Below are positions 1 to 7,752 of a stretch of 26,115 nt of DNA, piece after piece. The notes beneath the pieces are model-generated. The model saw only the letters and a program-made list of their open reading frames with translations, was not told the origin of the DNA and made no database searches. The stretch comes from an uncultured Acetatifactor sp. (GTDB taxonomy: Bacteria > Bacillota > Clostridia > Lachnospirales > Lachnospiraceae), in the NCBI GenBank assembly GCA_910586435.1, contig CAJUGT010000045.1, positions 1-26,115 of the forward strand. The letters are read 5' to 3'. Made by a program: the position numbers and the translations under genes. The stretch's first letter is position 1. Each line of letters begins with the position of its first letter.

Positions 1-55
1 TTCGCCAACTGTCCGTGCAAGCACGGCCGCTTGGCTCATTGCCTGCGGGAATAAA
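1..55 (+). repeat. Interspersed structured repeat, left copy (cut by window edge)
   Basis: These bases match 23304-23358 at 54 of 55 positions, in the same orientation. The single difference is at base 49 (g here, a there). The copy contains the hairpin CCGTGC-AA-GCACGG (13-26). The matching stretch in the right-hand copy is only the right part of a longer element carrying two more hairpins, so this copy probably continues left of the window. Two dispersed copies outside any transposase gene suggest a REP-like or MITE-like extragenic element. Confidence 0.85.
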
Positions 56-235
56 TGGCTTGGCATTTCTTGGCTGGACTATTCTGTAAAAGACCATAAA
101 AATGACCCTCTGCTTAAAGTCGCTGTCAGACGACATTGTGTTGATTTGAATCATAGTACAGAATTCATCCAAATAACACTGCATTCCATATAACAAAAAC
201 GTTATCACAATCAGCAGCCCAGGTGGAGTGTGAAA
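56..235 (-). other. Gene-free stretch; open frame running off the window
   Basis: No recognised gene lies here. On the minus strand, the frame of the upstream AAA-ATPase_like gene stays open after its TAA stop, from base 235 through the repeat to base 1 (about 78 codons). It begins with a hydrophobic run (LLIVITFLLYGM). No convincing ribosome binding site precedes the possible ATG, and the last part reads through a non-coding repeat, so chance is a serious explanation. No rho-independent terminator for the ATPase gene was seen. Confidence 0.3.
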
Positions 236-1933
236 TTATTCAGAAATTACCTTACATCTTTTTTTATAACATGCAATTCCATATTTGCGAATCGTAGTCA
301 TTCCATCATCAACTAACATTTCCTCATAATTCTTATCATTGATTTGTTTCAATGCCTCCTTGCAGACATCATCAAATTCAGCTCTTTCCGCATATTTGAC
401 TTCTATAATAATGCCAATCTCCCTATCCTCGACCTCCACACTTATATTACTGTAACCCTCTCCTGACTCAGCATTGGACTTAACTTTCCATCCTTCCATT
501 CCTGCAAATAATCCCAATAAGATTCCATGATAAAAATTTTCTTTCATTTCTTTTTTACTATTAGTATCACGAATGCTGATGGTCTTTCGCAGGTATGATG
601 TAAACCCTTTTTCAATAGTGATTATGTCATTTTCCTCAAATGCCCTGCAAAAGCTTTCCAGCTTTTGTACATCCTTTTTCGTCTCCGATTCAAACCATTC
701 CTGTATCTGTTCCTCAAATATCCACTGTATTTCCCTGTTAGGAATGACCAGCCTTGTTATCCCGTCCTCCTCTGTTCCACATTGTGTCAAATAACCTGTT
801 GTAAAAAGAATGCTCCACAAGTTGTCAATTCTGGAATCCAGGTCTCTGTAAGTTAATTCCTGCCGTATTTTCTTAGAAATGCTCTCACCGCTGATCAACA
901 GTTCAACTTCATCCCTGGTAGTTCCGTCCGCCTTATCTATAAATTTTCTGATGATATTGTTACTGCTCGTATTTACCCAGTAATTCTGTGGAGATACAGA
1001 TGGATTCATTTTTAACGCATGACAATAATTTACCACATCCCACGGACAGTATACATCCAACTCTCCAAAATGATAACCATCATACCATGCATTTATAAGG
1101 TCATATTTTTCCATGAAACCATAATAAGCAAGCATTCTTCTGACTTCCATATCCGAAAATCCAAAATATTCATTGTATTGTACATCTTTCACTGTATATA
1201 CGTTAAAATTATTGAGGCCGGTAAAGATGCTTTCTTTGGATATGCGCATGCATCCAGTAAGAACCGCAAAAAACAGACTGTTGTTTGTTTTAAGCGCCCT
1301 GCCGAACAGAACTCTAATCATATTTACCATGGCATCATAATAACCTGCCTGATATGCCCTATCCAGCGGTACATCATATTCATCAATCAATATGATGGTG
1401 CTTTGTCCATAATGCTTATGCAAAAAGCGGGATAACATCAAAAGGCTTTTTGATAACAATTCATCTGACATTGCATATTCGCCTCTATCATCCAACTCGA
1501 CGAGTTTTTTATACTGCTGTCGTTCTATGGCTGTCAGATTATCGCTGTCCGCAAGAAAAGGGAATCTGATAGCCTCATCACCAATAATAGAGCGCAGAAT
1601 CCTTTTTGCCGCATCAAAATTGTCTCCTCCCACCTCTTTTAAGCTAATTGAAATCACAGGAAATTTCCCCATATATTTTTTACAGAGTTCTGTTTCTCCG
1701 GAAATATCTAATCCGTCAAAAAGTGTGCTGTCACTTCCTATTTCAAAGAAATATTTCAGCATACTCATATTCAGGGTTTTCCCAAACCTTCTCGGACGTG
1801 TGAACAGGTTGACATATGAAATATGTTCTAAAAGATCTTGAATCAGCCTTGTCTTGTCCACGTAGTAGAATCCGTCTTTACGAATCCGTCCATAGTCCTC
1901 AATGCCTATGGGAAGATTTGCTTTTCTTACCAT
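236..1933 (-). CDS. AAA-ATPase_like / PD-(D/E)XK nuclease-domain protein (PF09820 + PF08011 type)
   Basis: The 565 residues follow the usual architecture of this family, which is often multicopy in gut Clostridia and Bacteroidetes. The N-terminus has the typical opening LPIGIEDY and YVDKT. A Walker A-like motif, RPRRFGKTL, sits at residues 46-54, and a Walker B, IILIDEYD, at about 180-187. The C-terminal nuclease-like domain (about 465-565) carries IIIEVKY, with the family Glu/Lys at E511 and K513, and ends in the usual YGIACYKKRC. The Asp that normally precedes the E-x-K strand (GYSDI in relatives, from memory) is Asn496 here, so nuclease activity is doubtful. The start is supported by a GGGTGGTG stretch before the ATG. 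It follows the Imm26-like gene by 48 bases on the same strand. The family's biological role is not established; mobile or defence roles are suspected. Confidence 0.9.
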   Translation of the reverse strand: MVRKANLPIGIEDYGRIRKDGFYYVDKTRLIQDLLEHISYVNLFTRPRRFGKTLNMSMLKYFFEIGSDSTLFDGLDISGETELCKKYMGKFPVISISLKEVGGDNFDAAKRILRSIIGDEAIRFPFLADSDNLTAIERQQYKKLVELDDRGEYAMSDELLSKSLLMLSRFLHKHYGQSTIILIDEYDVPLDRAYQAGYYDAMVNMIRVLFGRALKTNNSLFFAVLTGCMRISKESIFTGLNNFNVYTVKDVQYNEYFGFSDMEVRRMLAYYGFMEKYDLINAWYDGYHFGELDVYCPWDVVNYCHALKMNPSVSPQNYWVNTSSNNIIRKFIDKADGTTRDEVELLISGESISKKIRQELTYRDLDSRIDNLWSILFTTGYLTQCGTEEDGITRLVIPNREIQWIFEEQIQEWFESETKKDVQKLESFCRAFEENDIITIEKGFTSYLRKTISIRDTNSKKEMKENFYHGILLGLFAGMEGWKVKSNAESGEGYSNISVEVEDREIGIIIEVKYAERAEFDDVCKEALKQINDKNYEEMLVDDGMTTIRKYGIACYKKRCKVISE

Positions 1934-1981
1934 ACCACACCACCCTCACTCTGCTTCTTTGTCATAGCATATCATTCGGTC

Positions 1982-3094
1982 TTATTTATAATCATACTCA
2001 GCCACAATCCCCATTTGTTCCATTACCTTTGCCAATTCATTCTTATATTTGGGATTTCTTATGTCATGTGTACATCCTCCTTTCTGCTCTTCCCAATATG
2101 GCCCATTGGAATCTTCCTTTATGCATGCTTCCAATACATTTCGATTATAAATGTGTAACGCGCAATTCATCCCATGATTTTTAAAATCAATTTTTCCTAT
2201 CAAGTTATTTTCCTCAAGAGAAATTTCTTTATAACAGCGTCCCATTTGAAATATGATTTTATTTCTGTCCGTGCCGGAAATACTTTGGCCATACATAATC
2301 GGATAATCCACCTTTTCAGGCAATGGGGCGTTTCCAATGATTTCGTATTCTCCATAGAAAAATCTGTTATCCATAATAAACTGGGACGGACAGCTTTTTA
2401 ACTTACCTAATTCCTGTATATCAACCGCAGGATTCTCTGTTATAATATGATATACGGACACCACAAGGGGCCTTCCCATAAGAATATCCCAAACCTTTAC
2501 GCCGCTTTTTTTAAGCAGCGTCACATCAAGCAAAATCCGTCCATAACCATAATGGGTGCGGTCAATCCTAAACCGGAAAAAATCCCCTTCTCTATATTTG
2601 CAGCGCTTACGCTTTGCTGCCGCAAATGCCTGTATCCTTTCAAATTCAGCTTCATCCGTGTCTATCATCCACTGTCTTAGAAATGCTTGCAGTTCCTCCT
2701 CTGTCATCGGCTTTAATCCTGCGAAATAGGATGAAAAATAGGTCTGCTGCGTCGTGTAATTAGCCAGTGTTATATAACCGCTATAAAAAAAATACATTCC
2801 TTCGGCATTACAGCGCTGCAAATTGACTGCATTCAGCTTTTTGGGTTTCCCCTTTCCTGTCTTTGAAGCTATCATTGTCCGATTTTCCAGAGTCTTCAAA
2901 TATACAGTCTCTTCCTGATAACTGCCACTGTATTCTATGGAAATTACCTTGCGGATGATATCGCCCTCAAAATATAATATTATCTTTCCTGACTCATATT
3001 CAGGTTTCATACTGTTTGAAATCTCAACTCTTTCCCATGTGGAATCTATAAGCTCCAGTCCAAGATATTTACGCTGTTGGTTTGTTAACTCCAT
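1982..3094 (-). CDS. Imm26-like domain protein
   Basis: A 370-residue cytoplasmic protein with no signal peptide or membrane segment. Residues about 160-345 resemble immunity protein 26 (PF15428): a basic lead-in (KRKRCKYREGDFFRF), then HYGYGRILLDV, RPLVVSVYHI and FFYGEYEIIG. This is the pattern of a folded domain found beside polymorphic-toxin genes. The first 150 residues look beta-rich and are not recognised. The start is clear: GGAGG lies eight bases before the ATG. The start codon overlaps the stop of a short upstream frame (TAA at 3085-3087), suggesting translational coupling. No toxin gene is visible nearby, so either the toxin is lost or the domain does something else, perhaps within the neighbouring defence-like cluster. 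The domain call rests on recalled motif similarity only. Confidence 0.6.
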   Translation of the reverse strand: MELTNQQRKYLGLELIDSTWERVEISNSMKPEYESGKIILYFEGDIIRKVISIEYSGSYQEETVYLKTLENRTMIASKTGKGKPKKLNAVNLQRCNAEGMYFFYSGYITLANYTTQQTYFSSYFAGLKPMTEEELQAFLRQWMIDTDEAEFERIQAFAAAKRKRCKYREGDFFRFRIDRTHYGYGRILLDVTLLKKSGVKVWDILMGRPLVVSVYHIITENPAVDIQELGKLKSCPSQFIMDNRFFYGEYEIIGNAPLPEKVDYPIMYGQSISGTDRNKIIFQMGRCYKEISLEENNLIGKIDFKNHGMNCALHIYNRNVLEACIKEDSNGPYWEEQKGGCTHDIRNPKYKNELAKVMEQMGIVAEYDYK

Positions 3095-3252
3095 TTTATG
3101 TGCCTCCGATATTTATCACTGGACCTATGTCCTTTCTGGCTGAATTCCTCATATTCCTTCTGCCGGTTTGAGGGTACACAAACCAGCGCTTTATGGTTCT
3201 CTTTCTGGAGAACCTTATATTCCTTCAGGGTAATGGTTTCCTCTTCGGACAC
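3085..3252 (-). CDS. Small ORF or gene remnant (about 55 aa from GTG)
   Basis: A reading frame is open from 3297 to the TAA at 3085-3087. Its composition is protein-like (ITLKEYKVLQKENHKALV, then NRQKEYEEFSQK and SSDKYRRHIKWS), charged and probably helical. It has no ATG. The only plausible start is GTG at 3252, without a clear ribosome binding site, so it may be the 3' end of a gene whose front was deleted. Its stop overlaps the start of the Imm26-like gene by ten bases, as in a coupled operon. It lies 69 bases after the 590-residue gene. Function unknown. Confidence 0.4.
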   Translation of the reverse strand: MSEEETITLKEYKVLQKENHKALVCVPSNRQKEYEEFSQKGHRSSDKYRRHIKWS

Positions 3253-3320
3253 TTTGATTGGAGAAAGCTGCTTTACCCAACTGCCGCTTAAGCAGTCTCA
3301 TATAACTAATTACCATTGGT

Positions 3321-5093
3321 TCACTTGGTGCCATTGCAAGCCGTTGACACAGGAAGCATTGGTTCTTCGCCCTTATTTTCCAGAAGCAAATCTACATTTC
3401 TGAGAATACCACTCAATATCTGTTCCAACTGCCCCACCTGATTCTTCACCTGATTTGCCATCATTATTGGGGCGCCTGCCCTCCCCAGTTTTTTCAATCC
3501 CTCCAGGCTTTCCTCAGCCCTTTGAATCAACTCGTTGTAATCTTCCCTTAAATCTTCCGGCTTCTCCCTTATTGTCCACACTTGGGGCTTAACAACCTCC
3601 TCCTGTATTTGATAGGCAAAAACCATATTTGTCTTGGGATTTATGCCATATATTTTAAAGAAAACCGGACGTTTGCTTTGGTATAGCTTTTCTAACATCT
3701 CCTCATTTTTTACTCCCCATTTATATAGGACCGGAAATTTATATGTAGAAGATACACTGGACACGGATACTTTAAAGGACTCTTTCTGTGATCTTTCCAA
3801 ATGGCCCCTGAACCAATAATCAGAAAATAATGCCGGAACCTGATTTACCTCTCCTCCTTCTTCCTGTATCTTTTTCCATAGCCTGCAGCTAAAATAATAA
3901 AAATCTACATACGATTTCAAAGGGGAATTCATGTAGATTTCCACTGCCTCTGCCACGCCGTATTCTTCCAGCATAGGCTCTATAAACCGCAAATACAGAT
4001 TTAAAGACTGCCCTGCGCCGTCCTCATGCCAAGTCTTGTTTTTCATATATGGCTTATTTTCTAAATAAGCAAACTTACTGCAAGGCTTCACCAGGCGCAG
4101 ATACTCCGTCAAATACAGGGATCGGGCGGAAACCAGCTTTCGAAAAGGTTCCTCCACCAAATCATAATGCGCCCTCCTGTTTATATTCGGACATGCCCAA
4201 TGACTGTATTGGCTCAGATAGGAAAATTTTTTCAGATAATCCGGCAGCTTATCAGGATCCTTTTTCACAAGATGGGAAAACAAAAGGAAATCACTCCATA
4301 TATGTTCTGTACTGCGAAAGCCGAACTGCACCGTAAATGTTTTCAGCAGCTTCTCCTGTTCCGTGTCAGGCAGATCACTCTGTGCCAGAATCATCTCATA
4401 CATATAACTGCCCGTGGGCGAAGGACCATCCAGCGCAATCCGCCGGAATTCTTCCAGGCTTTTGCCTGTCACTTCAGGCAGATAAATTCCATCAAAAACA
4501 GTCATGATACCTATCATTTTCGCCAAGTCCCCGGATTCGCTGACAATCCTGCAATAGCTTTCCAATGCTGGGTTATATTGAAAATTTTTCCCATGTAAGC
4601 GAAACTTCAATACAATAGCTTTATATATACTCAACTGGCAGGTGACTGGACCATACAAGCCTGCCCACAGCCAGCTGCACAAAATAGTTCCTAACTGTTG
4701 TTCTGTACACATCCCATCTAACCGTTTCACAATTTCACCGGCAGCCTCCATTTCTACCAGGTTCTGCTCGTAGATCCTTTTTACTGCCTCAAAATCACCG
4801 CTTATGAGCAGAGCCAACACCGTGGAGGCATTATGCCTTGTCAATATGGTTAAATACTCCTGCACCTGCCGCTTCCCGGCCTGCAAAGCCGCATCTGCTT
4901 CCCCATACTGTGCGCTCAAGACCTTCAGCAGGCAGACTGCCGCATACGCATTATTTTCGCAGATTTGCTGCCAGAAAAAATACACATCCCCGCCATCCCG
5001 TTTCAGCCTGTGAAACAGACGTTCAAGCTTTCCTATCAGGCTTAGGTCTGACTCTTTATCCCAACATATCTTTCGCAAACATTTCTCTACCAT
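3321..5093 (-). CDS. Unknown 590-aa protein, candidate partner or sensor of the HEPN-NACHT ATPase
   Basis: I do not recognise a family. Residues 1-420 are predicted by eye to be almost wholly helical, with regularly spaced hydrophobic and aromatic residues, like an alpha-solenoid. Residues about 435-510 turn beta-like (FKVSVSSVSSTYKFPVLYKW, then PVFFKIYG). The tail (510-575) has two more helices, possibly coiled coil. No signal peptide, membrane span, P-loop or nuclease motif is seen. The start is firm: AGGAG lies six bases before the ATG. Only 14 bases separate it from the stop of the HEPN-NACHT gene, so the two are surely cotranscribed. In STAND ATPases the residues after the NACHT winged helix are a helical-repeat sensor. 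The NACHT protein ends just there, so this protein could supply the sensor in trans. That role is inference. Confidence 0.8.
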   Translation of the reverse strand: MVEKCLRKICWDKESDLSLIGKLERLFHRLKRDGGDVYFFWQQICENNAYAAVCLLKVLSAQYGEADAALQAGKRQVQEYLTILTRHNASTVLALLISGDFEAVKRIYEQNLVEMEAAGEIVKRLDGMCTEQQLGTILCSWLWAGLYGPVTCQLSIYKAIVLKFRLHGKNFQYNPALESYCRIVSESGDLAKMIGIMTVFDGIYLPEVTGKSLEEFRRIALDGPSPTGSYMYEMILAQSDLPDTEQEKLLKTFTVQFGFRSTEHIWSDFLLFSHLVKKDPDKLPDYLKKFSYLSQYSHWACPNINRRAHYDLVEEPFRKLVSARSLYLTEYLRLVKPCSKFAYLENKPYMKNKTWHEDGAGQSLNLYLRFIEPMLEEYGVAEAVEIYMNSPLKSYVDFYYFSCRLWKKIQEEGGEVNQVPALFSDYWFRGHLERSQKESFKVSVSSVSSTYKFPVLYKWGVKNEEMLEKLYQSKRPVFFKIYGINPKTNMVFAYQIQEEVVKPQVWTIREKPEDLREDYNELIQRAEESLEGLKKLGRAGAPIMMANQVKNQVGQLEQILSGILRNVDLLLENKGEEPMLPVSTACNGTK

Positions 5094-5107
5094 ATGTTTC
5101 TCCTGCC

Positions 5108-6790
5108 CTATTGAATCAAATCATCTATTCCACTCTCATATCCCAGTTCCCAAAAATAAAGTTGGTATGCTTCTTGGGCAAATTGCAAATGTTCTTCCTC
5201 ATATACAAGGATTTTCATCTCAATCAGCAGGCGGAGGCAGACTTTAGCATCCGGCACAGAGTAGCCAAAAGCCATTTTCACTTTGGCAATCAGGGCTTCC
5301 GCCCCACTCATGGTAAGCGTCTCATCCATATCCAGCCTGACTGCGATCGCCGCCGCGAACATAGGCAGATATTCTACATTTTCATCCTTTTTCTCCTCGC
5401 TTTCCCGTCTAAACAGATACTCGATATATTTTCCTTCAAAATCTACCAATGGAAGCTGTCCCTGCTCCTGTGTAACCTGAATCAAATGAATCAATTGAAT
5501 CGGCATCCTGATATGTTCCCAAAACTCTGAATATTTTTCCAGGGAATCCAGCAATAAAGCCTGTATGGCTTCCTGACAGCAGTTCCCTTTTATAAACTGC
5601 CTTATCATTTCCGAATCTAAAGGATACAAGTGATATGTTGCCGCATCCGAAAGCGTCCTGATATAGGATTTCAGAATCGCCCTGTCGGCTAAAATGATTG
5701 TTGTCTCCGGGTATTCCCTTGCCAGATTGTCCAACGAGAACGCAAACCTCTTTTTCTGCTTTACATCCAGAATCTCATTAAACCCATCCAAATAAATATT
5801 GAGGCTTCCATTTTCCAGCATCTTATCCAAAACGACATCCGATACCTCCAGCTGCCGTGCCAAAAGCATCTTTACTTCCGGGCAGATTTCCTGATTTTTC
5901 TCCAAAATCCCCAAGGGAATAAGCCCTGGAATTTTACTGCGCTTATTTTGCATATAAGCAGAGGCATCCATAAAAGCTAACTGCTCCAGGGCAGTAGTCT
6001 TTCCGCTTCCCGCCTCACCCTGCAGTTTTATATGCGGGGTTCCGGCCTGGGATACCAGTTTGTCCACAGAACTGATATGGGTACCCGTTTCTGTGTCATT
6101 CTGCCACTTGATATCCACATAAGTAAAACCATCCTTCTGCTTCTGTTTATAGCTGCTTATTATCTTTCTACAATAAGGTATTGCCGAAAAGCCGTTGGAC
6201 AGGATTTTCTCTTTATACAATTCCCTGATCCTTTTCCCATTGCGCTTGGAAAGATCCAGCATAACCACCAGGCCATCCTGAATCAGCCTGTTCACCCCCA
6301 CAGGGCTGAGTACTTCAAAGTTGTGCGCAATACCGTTCCTATATTTGTATACATTCAAATAACTGCTTTTATATGAAAAACATACCCTTTCCGGTTTCCC
6401 CGTCTCCAAGCTGAAAAATGTATTCTTAGGAACAATACCAAAGGCCTGCTTCAGCAAAGGTTCAAGTGTCCATTCCCTCCGATCCAAACCGTCCGTTTCT
6501 TCTCTGGGTTCACGGGCATAACGTTCTGGCGCTATATTGGAAAACAAAAACTTCGCGAATTGCTCTTGTTTTACAAACAGTTCCATCTTTTTCTTATACT
6601 CTTTTGTCCTGCCAGTCCTACAGAATTCTTCCAGCGTTTCGGGATAAATATAAATAACCCCCCTTAGCTTTTCATCTGCGCTTGGCAGCTGCAGCGCCAT
6701 TTCAAACAAGGCAATTGCCTCATCCACATCATTCCCAAACAGTTCCGCCGCATAATCATTTATCCACTCTTTTAATTCGTCTGAAAACAT
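5108..6790 (-). CDS. HEPN-NACHT STAND ATPase (putative antiphage defence)
   Basis: The 560 residues combine two modules. The N-terminal helical part holds KYRNGIAHNF with R151 and H156, the R-x4-H motif of HEPN ribonucleases; the context resembles Swt1-type HEPN domains. The NACHT NTPase follows, with Walker A GEAGSGKTT (258-266), Walker B SLNIYLDGFNEI (D335, E339), a sensor-like ILADR (R370) and RMPIQLIHLI (428-437). It ends with LQFAQEAYQLYFWELG (535-550), which matches the F-h-Q-E-h-h segment closing the winged-helix region of NACHT proteins. The usual C-terminal sensor repeats are absent; the next gene, 14 bases downstream, may provide them. HEPN domains in such proteins commonly cut RNA after activation, causing abortive infection. 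The start has a GAGAGGAAAGG-type site upstream. Domain calls are by motif reading; the defence role is inferred. Confidence 0.85.
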   Translation of the reverse strand: MFSDELKEWINDYAAELFGNDVDEAIALFEMALQLPSADEKLRGVIYIYPETLEEFCRTGRTKEYKKKMELFVKQEQFAKFLFSNIAPERYAREPREETDGLDRREWTLEPLLKQAFGIVPKNTFFSLETGKPERVCFSYKSSYLNVYKYRNGIAHNFEVLSPVGVNRLIQDGLVVMLDLSKRNGKRIRELYKEKILSNGFSAIPYCRKIISSYKQKQKDGFTYVDIKWQNDTETGTHISSVDKLVSQAGTPHIKLQGEAGSGKTTALEQLAFMDASAYMQNKRSKIPGLIPLGILEKNQEICPEVKMLLARQLEVSDVVLDKMLENGSLNIYLDGFNEILDVKQKKRFAFSLDNLAREYPETTIILADRAILKSYIRTLSDAATYHLYPLDSEMIRQFIKGNCCQEAIQALLLDSLEKYSEFWEHIRMPIQLIHLIQVTQEQGQLPLVDFEGKYIEYLFRRESEEKKDENVEYLPMFAAAIAVRLDMDETLTMSGAEALIAKVKMAFGYSVPDAKVCLRLLIEMKILVYEEEHLQFAQEAYQLYFWELGYESGIDDLIQ

Positions 6791-7197
6791 AGGCCAACCT
6801 TTCCTCTCAAATGCCGCTTTTGAAAATTTGCCACATAACTGATTTACCGCAATTACCTTGGCTCATATTCAACTGTTACTATAAAAGGCTTATATCTTGG
6901 CTTGCTGAAACCGCACAGCCCATGCCATATTCTATGGCATCCAAGACAGCCATGTGCCAAACACGCTTCCATTGCGGGTTTGTGTGCATCCCTGCGTGCC
7001 AAAGGACAGACACACACAGTAACCCCTGGGATATTTTCCCTTTATTGCCTTACTTTCCACGCAAGACGGCGCAGCCTGATGCATGGGGGTTTACTATAAT
7101 TAGTTTAGCATGTTTTTTTCAGCCGTACAACCCTATATTTGAAAAGGGATAAATGATAGAGCAAGCAATTAGAATAATCTGTTTCGGATATAACGAA
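6791..7197. other. Intergenic region upstream of the HEPN-NACHT gene
   Basis: No credible gene is seen. Base composition (runs such as gacagacacacacagtaac) differs from the coding neighbours, and the stretch may be an extragenic repeat, though no second copy lies in this window. It holds a 19-bp inverted repeat at 6922-6940. A weak minus-strand promoter is possible, with TATAGT at 7093-7098 and CTGAAA 18 bases upstream, implying a leader of nearly 300 bases for the HEPN-NACHT gene. Confidence 0.4.
6922..6940. promoter_or_regulatory. Inverted repeat, possible operator
   Basis: ATGCCATA-TTC-TATGGCAT has perfect 8-bp arms and a 3-base centre. It lies about 130 bases upstream of the HEPN-NACHT start and, without a T-tract, is more like a protein binding site or leader hairpin than a terminator. 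Confidence 0.4.
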
Positions 7198-7242
7198 AGG
7201 CTGCCTGTACATTGAATGAGCAAATCAATGTACAGGCAGCCT
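7198..7242 (-). terminator. Perfect 18-bp inverted repeat, likely terminator
   Basis: The arms AGGCTGCCTGTACATTGA and its exact complement are separated by nine bases. On the minus strand the stem is followed by TTTCGTTATAT, so it could terminate transcription coming from the tad remnant just upstream. The stem is unusually long and perfect for a terminator, so an IS or MITE end is an alternative. Confidence 0.6.
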
Positions 7243-7268
7243 GGTATCCACAATGGGATTTGCCTGGT

Positions 7269-7541
7269 TTACTTCTCTTCCAGGCCATTTATCATCACTT
7301 CAGAAATACCGTCATCGGAAAGAATGGTTTCCAACAGTCCACCCCCTCTGATGGAATTGAAAATCTGGCGAATGATTTCCACTTGTTCCCCAATTGGGAC
7401 ATACGCTCCCGACAGCCTGCTCTTCACCAGCAGTTCTATCTCTTCCCACAACTGGTCATCCTCCATGTCTTTCAGATTATATTGTTCATATATGTCATCC
7501 CTGCAATCCTGCATAAATTTCTGAATCTGTTCATTTGTCAT
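7269..7541 (-). pseudogene. TadA/CpaF (VirB11-like secretion ATPase), N-terminal fragment
   Basis: About 90 residues match the N-terminal domain of CpaF/TadA ATPases, ending in EQVEIIRQIFNSIRGGGLL, LSDDGISEVMING. In the full protein the match would run straight on into the rest of the N-terminal domain and the ATPase core. Here a stop follows four residues later, so more than 300 residues including the Walker motifs are missing. I prefer the ATG at 7541, preceded by AGGAGG and GGAGAAGT, over the GTG at 7577. A perfect hairpin lies 27 bases past the stop. In intact loci this ATPase drives assembly of Flp/Tad pili; no other tad gene is intact here. Confidence 0.75.
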
Positions 7542-7573
7542 ACTTCTCCAATCCTCCTGGTGTACTATGCCAT

Positions 7574-7752
7574 TCACATTTCGCCGCCCAGCTTGCCTGA
7601 ATTTCCATCTGCTGTGTTGTCATCGGCAGGCAATGAAAATCCTGGAGAGATCACTTGCGTATTTTCCACAATAAAAGCACTATCTCAGTTCTGCAATGGG
7701 CTTCACACACTTTGTCCTCCCAGGGCTTATACAATATGTCTCTGATTTTCAT
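7574..7752 (-). pseudogene. Frameshifted remnant of the gene upstream of TadA/CpaF
   Basis: Two overlapping short frames look like pieces of one gene. The first starts at an ATG (7752-7750) with AGGGA just upstream and reads MKIRDILYKPWEDK before stopping after 33 codons. The second, in another frame, reads AFIVENTQVISPGFSLP and ends in GKLGGEM at a TGA (7574-7576) just before the TadA fragment. In intact tad loci the preceding gene is often a CpaE/TadZ or SAF-domain protein, but too little is left to say. Supports decay of a tad cluster by deletion and frameshift. Confidence 0.35.

Noticed and set aside
5094..5107. Frameshift splitting one long NACHT protein into two genes
   Set aside because: The downstream gene has its own AGGAG six bases before its ATG and the stop is clean, so two separate genes are more likely than a recent break.
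6910..7082. 50-codon minus frame upstream of the HEPN-NACHT gene
   Set aside because: No ribosome binding site, odd composition and no relation to a known small protein; treated as non-coding.
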